NCBI GenBank assembly: GCA_015222115.1
Contig: JADFUO010000434.1
Span: 1 to 10,565 of the forward strand
DNA length: 10,565 nt
Direction: 5' to 3'
Source of the DNA: Bacteroidota bacterium
Lineage (GTDB): Bacteria; Bacteroidota; Bacteroidia; Bacteroidales; JADFUO01
In this document: piece by piece, positions 7,320 through 10,565 of the stretch
Layout of the letters: the number at the start of each line of letters is the position of its first letter
Numbering within the stretch: position 1 is the first letter of the stretch
Program-made: the position numbers and the translations under genes
Notes under the pieces: generated by a model
The model's input: only the letters and a program-made list of their open reading frames with translations
Told to the model about the DNA's origin: nothing
The model's database searches: none

Positions 7320-8450
7320 TTACAATCTTCTATTCAAATTTTTATCCAGTTGATTTTTCCATTGTGCAAAAGTGCCATTTAAAATTTGCTGATGAGCTTC
7401 TTCTGCCAGCCACATATAAAACCGTAAATTATGAATACTTGCTATCATGGCTGCAAGCATTTCGCCGGCAACAAAAAGGTGCCTTAAATATGCTTTTGTA
7501 TAATAATTGTCAACAAACGAAGTACCTTCCTCATCAATGAAAGAAAAATCTTTTTTCCATTTTTCGTTTTTAATATTTAAAATACCGTTTTTTGTATATA
7601 ATATTCCGTGTCGTGCATTCCTTGTCGGGATAACGCAATCAAACATGTCAATGCCCAAAGCAATGCTTTCAAGAATATTTTCCGGTGTTCCGACACCCAT
7701 TAAATAACGGGGTTTTTCGCTTGGTAGTATTCTGCAAACCAAATCAGTAATTGCGTACATTATTTCATGAGGTTCGCCAACCGACAAACCGCCAATAGCA
7801 TTTCCTGCAGCATTATATGAGGAAATTACTTCGGCTGATTCTTTACGAAGATCATTATAAACACTACCTTGAACTATCGGGAACAGTGATTGCCCGTAGC
7901 CGTATTTACATTCAGTTTGTTTAAATTGTTTATCGCATCTTTTAAGCCATCTGTGTGTAATTTCCATTGAATTTTTTGCATAATCATAATCGCATGGGTA
8001 TGGTGTACATTCATCAAAAGCCATAATAATATCTGCCCCGATTATTCTTTGAATATCTATTACTGTTTCGGGTGTGAATTTATGTTTTGAGCCATCAATA
8101 TGTGATTGAAAAATCACGCCTTCTTCTGTAAGTTTACGTTTATGTGAAAGAGAATAAACCTGGTAACCTCCACTATCGGTTAAAATCGGTTTATCCCAGC
8201 CGTTAAATTTGTGCAGTCCGCCGGCTTGTTCAATTACATCAATTCCAGGGCGAAGATAAAGATGGTATGTGTTTCCGAGAATTATCCCTGCTTTGATATC
8301 ATCACTTAATTCCCTGAAATGAATAGCTTTAACAGCACCGGCTGTGCCAACCGGCATAAAAACAGGTGTTTTGAACTTTCCATGTTCAGTATAGATTTTG
8401 CCTGCCCGCGCGTATGAATTTTTATCTCTACCTGAAATTCTAAACTTCAT
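7320..8450 (-). CDS. tgt: Queuine/preQ1 tRNA-guanine transglycosylase (Tgt)
   Basis: Tgt exchanges guanine 34 of tRNAs with GUN anticodons for preQ1, a step in queuosine synthesis. From the ATG at 8450 it has 376 residues, normal for the family. Visible motifs are PVFMPVGTAGAVKAI (29-43), ILTDSGGYQVYSLS (89-102) with active-site D92, FDECTP (145-150), IVQGS (192-196), GGLSVGEP (220-227), and FDCVIPTRNARHG (270-282), whose D271 aligns with the catalytic nucleophile. The frame is open 47 codons further upstream to a GTG at 8591, but that extension does not resemble Tgt and crosses the divergent promoter region and glycosyltransferase gene. The zinc ligands CxCxxC of E. coli Tgt align with G309, S311 and D314, so all three cysteines are absent; the fourth ligand, histidine, is kept (H340). 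Confidence 0.95.
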   Translation of the reverse strand: MKFRISGRDKNSYARAGKIYTEHGKFKTPVFMPVGTAGAVKAIHFRELSDDIKAGIILGNTYHLYLRPGIDVIEQAGGLHKFNGWDKPILTDSGGYQVYSLSHKRKLTEEGVIFQSHIDGSKHKFTPETVIDIQRIIGADIIMAFDECTPYPCDYDYAKNSMEITHRWLKRCDKQFKQTECKYGYGQSLFPIVQGSVYNDLRKESAEVISSYNAAGNAIGGLSVGEPHEIMYAITDLVCRILPSEKPRYLMGVGTPENILESIALGIDMFDCVIPTRNARHGILYTKNGILNIKNEKWKKDFSFIDEEGTSFVDNYYTKAYLRHLFVAGEMLAAMIASIHNLRFYMWLAEEAHQQILNGTFAQWKNQLDKNLNRRL

Positions 8451-8467
8451 ATTAATAAAAATTTTCT

Positions 8468-8475
8468 CAAAGATA
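8468..8475 (-). promoter_or_regulatory. Candidate -7 element for tgt
   Basis: The minus strand reads TATCTTTG, an exact TAnnTTTG match, 17 bp before the tgt ATG at 8450. The implied leader is only about 10-12 nt. No clear -33 TTTG is seen. Its position supports the short tgt start over the GTG at 8591. Confidence 0.45.
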
Positions 8476-8497
8476 AATGATATTCGTAAAGAATGAA

Positions 8498-8505
8498 TAA
8501 TTTTG
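8498..8505 (+). promoter_or_regulatory. Candidate -7 element for the glycosyltransferase-sigma operon
   Basis: The sequence TAATTTTG matches TAnnTTTG and lies 15 bp before the ATG at 8521. A TTG inside it (8503-8505) is in frame with the downstream gene and could be mistaken for a start codon. No clear -33 TTTG is seen. Confidence 0.45.
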
Positions 8506-8520
8506 CATTTTAAAACTTCT

Positions 8521-9657
8521 ATGATGCAATTAGAAAATCCATATTTGTCAAATTTTTTAATGATTGTTTTTATAATTTTTATTGCATGCACAATAAAACA
8601 ATTATTGTTTTACTGGGGTATTTTCAGCAGACTTGCATTTTTCAGGGAAAAGAAAAAAATCATTAAAAAACAACCCGTTTCAGTTGTGTTGTGTGCAAAA
8701 AACGAATATTACAATCTTAAAAAGAACCTGCAGGTTATTCTTGAACAGGATTATTTTGATTTTGAAGTTGTTGTTGTTAATGATTCCTCAAACGATGAAT
8801 CTATAGATTTACTTAATGAATTGTCAACAAAATATCAAAATTTAAAGATTGTTGATATTAAACAAAATCTGAATTTCTTTTCAGGGAAAAAATTTCCGTT
8901 GTCTCTGGGAATAAAATCGGCAAAAAACGAATTAATATTACTGACAGATGCTGATTGCAAACCAAGCAGTAAAAACTGGATAAGCAAAATGGTATCAAAT
9001 TTTGGAAACAAAACCGAAATTGTTCTTGGTTATGGACCTTATTATAAAAGAAAAGATTTTTTGAATAAATTGATACGGTTTGACACACTGCATATTGCTA
9101 TCCAATATTTGTCCTTTTCTATGTGCGGATTAACTTATATGGGAGTGGGCAGAAATCTTGCTTATCGCAAATCATTGTTTTACAAGAGCAAAGGCTTTAT
9201 ATCTCATTATAAAATAAAATCAGGTGATGATGACCTGTTTATAAACAGGGTTGCAAATAAAAATAATACACAAATTGAAATAGACCCCGAAACCTTTACT
9301 TTTTCCGAAGCCGAAAAAACTTTTTCAGGATGGATAAAACAGAAAAAAAGACATCTTTCAACAGGTAAATATTATAAAAAAAAGTTTTTATTCTTTTTGG
9401 GAAATTTTTCATTAAGCCAATCTTTGTTTTATCCAACTTTTATTATTCTGCTTTGTTTTAATTATAATATTTATTTTTTACTATCGTTGTTCATTATAAG
9501 GCTGTTAAGTCAATTATTCATCTTAAAAAAATGCATGAATAAACTAAATGAAAAAAAATTATTAGTACTTTCGCCCTTTCTTGAGTTGATTCTGATTATT
9601 TTGAATCCATTTCTTTTATTGTCAAATTTATTTGTTAAGCAAAATAAATGGAAGTAA
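8521..9657 (+). CDS. Membrane-bound family 2 glycosyltransferase
   Basis: The 378 residues show a GT-A fold of the GT2 family. Residues 11-30 are a membrane segment. PVSVVLCAKNE (52-62) opens the nucleotide-sugar domain; VVVVNDSSNDES (83-94), LTDADC (141-146, the DxD motif D143/D145) and SGDDDLF (234-240, likely catalytic acid) follow. WIKQKKRHLSTG (271-282) stands where processive GT2 enzymes have QxxRW, with histidine in place of tryptophan. Hydrophobic segments at about 301-335 and 347-372 form the C-terminus. Donor and acceptor are unknown; an envelope polysaccharide or glycolipid is a reasonable inference. I chose ATG 8521 (8524 is also possible) over a TTG at 8503 that lies within the candidate promoter. 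The last 10 bp overlap the sigma factor gene, suggesting coupled translation. Confidence 0.9.
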   Translation: MMQLENPYLSNFLMIVFIIFIACTIKQLLFYWGIFSRLAFFREKKKIIKKQPVSVVLCAKNEYYNLKKNLQVILEQDYFDFEVVVVNDSSNDESIDLLNELSTKYQNLKIVDIKQNLNFFSGKKFPLSLGIKSAKNELILLTDADCKPSSKNWISKMVSNFGNKTEIVLGYGPYYKRKDFLNKLIRFDTLHIAIQYLSFSMCGLTYMGVGRNLAYRKSLFYKSKGFISHYKIKSGDDDLFINRVANKNNTQIEIDPETFTFSEAEKTFSGWIKQKKRHLSTGKYYKKKFLFFLGNFSLSQSLFYPTFIILLCFNYNIYFLLSLFIIRLLSQLFILKKCMNKLNEKKLLVLSPFLELILIILNPFLLLSNLFVKQNKWK

Positions 9658-10256
9658 ATTCACATCTCACAAAAAAAGGGCTGCATGATTTCAAGTTAGT
9701 TCAGTCAGCTGTAAAAACCGGCGACCAGAAAGCTTATGCTGAGTTGTTGAATAATTACAGGGATTCGCTTTATTACATGTTGCTGAAAATGACTAACAAT
9801 CCAAATGATGCTGACGACCTGACCATTGAAGCTTTCGGTAAAGCATTTAAGAAGTTACATCAATACACCCCTGATTTTGCTTTTAGTACATGGTTATTCA
9901 AAATTGCTTCAAATAATTGTATTGACTTTATCAGGAAGAAAAAAAAGAACACTTTTTCAATGAATAAATCTTATGAAAATGAAGAAGGAGATGAACTGGC
10001 AAATAAAATTCCCTCACAAACTCTTGACCCGGAAGAAAATATCATAAAAAAGCAAAAAATTAAATTAATGCACGAAGTTGTTGAAAAGCTAAAGCCACAC
10101 TATCGCACTCTTATTGAACTTCGTTATTTTAAAGAATATTCTTATGAAGAGATCTCTGTGGAATTGGATCTTCCGTTAGGTACCGTTAAAGCTCAATTAT
10201 TCAGAGCAAGAGAATTTCTTTTTAATATTCTGAAACATTCACAGGAGAAAATTTAA
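9648..10256 (+). CDS. ECF-type RNA polymerase sigma-70 factor
   Basis: The 202 residues carry the two domains of an extracytoplasmic-function sigma factor, which redirects RNA polymerase to a specific promoter set. Region 2 spans about 27-97, with DADDLTIEAFGKAFKKL (54-70) for core binding and FAFSTWLFKIASNNCIDFIRKKKK (77-100) for -10 recognition. A charged linker (about 100-135) leads to region 4 (141-193), whose helix-turn-helix includes YSYEEISVELDLPLGTVKAQLFRARE. The ATG lies inside the end of the glycosyltransferase gene (10-bp overlap), so the two are probably co-translated. No anti-sigma gene or small membrane protein follows; the next gene is hutU, 29 bp away. The regulon cannot be inferred here. 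Confidence 0.93.
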   Translation: MEVNSHLTKKGLHDFKLVQSAVKTGDQKAYAELLNNYRDSLYYMLLKMTNNPNDADDLTIEAFGKAFKKLHQYTPDFAFSTWLFKIASNNCIDFIRKKKKNTFSMNKSYENEEGDELANKIPSQTLDPEENIIKKQKIKLMHEVVEKLKPHYRTLIELRYFKEYSYEEISVELDLPLGTVKAQLFRAREFLFNILKHSQEKI

Positions 10257-10285
10257 ATTTACTCTTAGCACTTAATAAAAAAACA

Positions 10286-10565
10286 ATGAAATCAACCGAA
10301 TTTCAAAAAATCGTTTTGCAGGGCATACCCGATGAATTGCCCGAACCGCAACCTTATGACAAAAACAAAAATCATGCTCCTGTCAGAAAAGATATTTTGT
10401 CGGCAGAAGAGAAAAGACTGGCACTGAAAAATGCCCTCCGTTATTTTGATAAAAAACATCATGCTGTTCTTGCTCCAGAATTTGCTGATGAACTGAAAAA
10501 ATATGGCAGGATTTATATGTACAGGTTTAAACCTCAATATTCAATCTATGCAAGGAACATTGATG
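10286..10565 (+). CDS. hutU: Urocanate hydratase, N-terminal part (cut by window edge)
   Basis: Urocanase hydrates urocanate to imidazolonepropionate using tightly bound NAD+, the second step of histidine degradation. Only 93 codons are visible. They match the N-terminus of the family: IPDELPEPQPYD (14-25), LALKNALRYFDKKHHAVLAPEFADEL (from about 45) and YGRIYMYRF followed by YARNID. The ATG at 10286 gives the expected short lead before these motifs. The catalytic and NAD-binding regions lie beyond the window. It starts 29 bp after the sigma factor stop on the same strand, with no clear TAnnTTTG or terminator between, so read-through from the sigma gene is possible. Whether other hut genes follow cannot be seen. 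Confidence 0.88.
   Translation, partial: MKSTEFQKIVLQGIPDELPEPQPYDKNKNHAPVRKDILSAEEKRLALKNALRYFDKKHHAVLAPEFADELKKYGRIYMYRFKPQYSIYARNID

Noticed and set aside
7253..7540. 95-codon open frame on the plus strand overlapping the tgt 3' end
   Set aside because: Most of it is antisense to the conserved C-terminus of tgt, and no recognisable protein features are present.
8503..8520. TTG start for the glycosyltransferase
   Set aside because: The TTG is part of a perfect TAnnTTTG motif, and two ATGs follow at 8521 and 8524.
8451..8591. N-terminal extension of tgt starting at a GTG
   Set aside because: The extra 47 residues do not resemble Tgt, the normal family start is the ATG at 8450, and the extension crosses two promoter motifs and the start of the glycosyltransferase gene.
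10292..10537. 81-codon minus-strand open frame
   Set aside because: It is antisense to the clearly recognisable N-terminus of urocanate hydratase.

Overview
The window comes from a member of the Bacteroidota. The DNA is strongly AT-rich and genes start without Shine-Dalgarno sequences. Several intergenic gaps carry the Bacteroidota -7 promoter motif TAnnTTTG. The gene families (HU-CCDC81/SPOR protein, bacterial GH3 protein, the local forms of TrmB and Tgt) are typical of that phylum. KDO-activation (kdsB) and LPS-export (LptF/LptG family) genes indicate a Gram-negative envelope. ispE indicates the non-mevalonate isoprenoid pathway, and a truncated hutU indicates histidine degradation.

Left half (1-4721), all on the minus strand. 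In transcription order the genes are: GH3-family protein, deoxynucleoside kinase and kdsB (gaps of 11 and 13 bp), then a membrane-anchored HU-like/SPOR protein, then trmB, which runs off the left edge. The first three look like one operon. The last two follow gaps of 67 and 73 bp and may have their own promoters; a candidate lies before trmB.

Centre (4722-7319). A 469-bp divergent gap separates the GH3 gene from ispE. It holds a near-perfect inverted repeat and a longer imperfect purine/pyrimidine palindrome. ispE (plus) converges with an LptF/LptG-family permease gene (minus), and their 3' ends overlap by 21 bp. A second gap (7075-7319) holds an 11-bp copy of the inverted-repeat arm and a 14-bp tandem duplication.

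Right half (7320-10565). tgt (minus) and a membrane family-2 glycosyltransferase gene (plus) diverge from a short gap with a -7 promoter motif for each. The glycosyltransferase gene overlaps an ECF sigma factor gene by 10 bp. The beginning of hutU follows 29 bp later.

This is mostly a housekeeping region: tRNA modification, LPS supply and export, nucleotide salvage, isoprenoids. I see no CRISPR array, toxin-antitoxin pair, phage, insertion sequence or defence island, and no convincing new multigene system. The points most worth a second look are the intergenic repeat family, the Tgt without its zinc cysteines, the HU-TM-SPOR protein, and the ECF sigma factor with no visible anti-sigma gene beside it.
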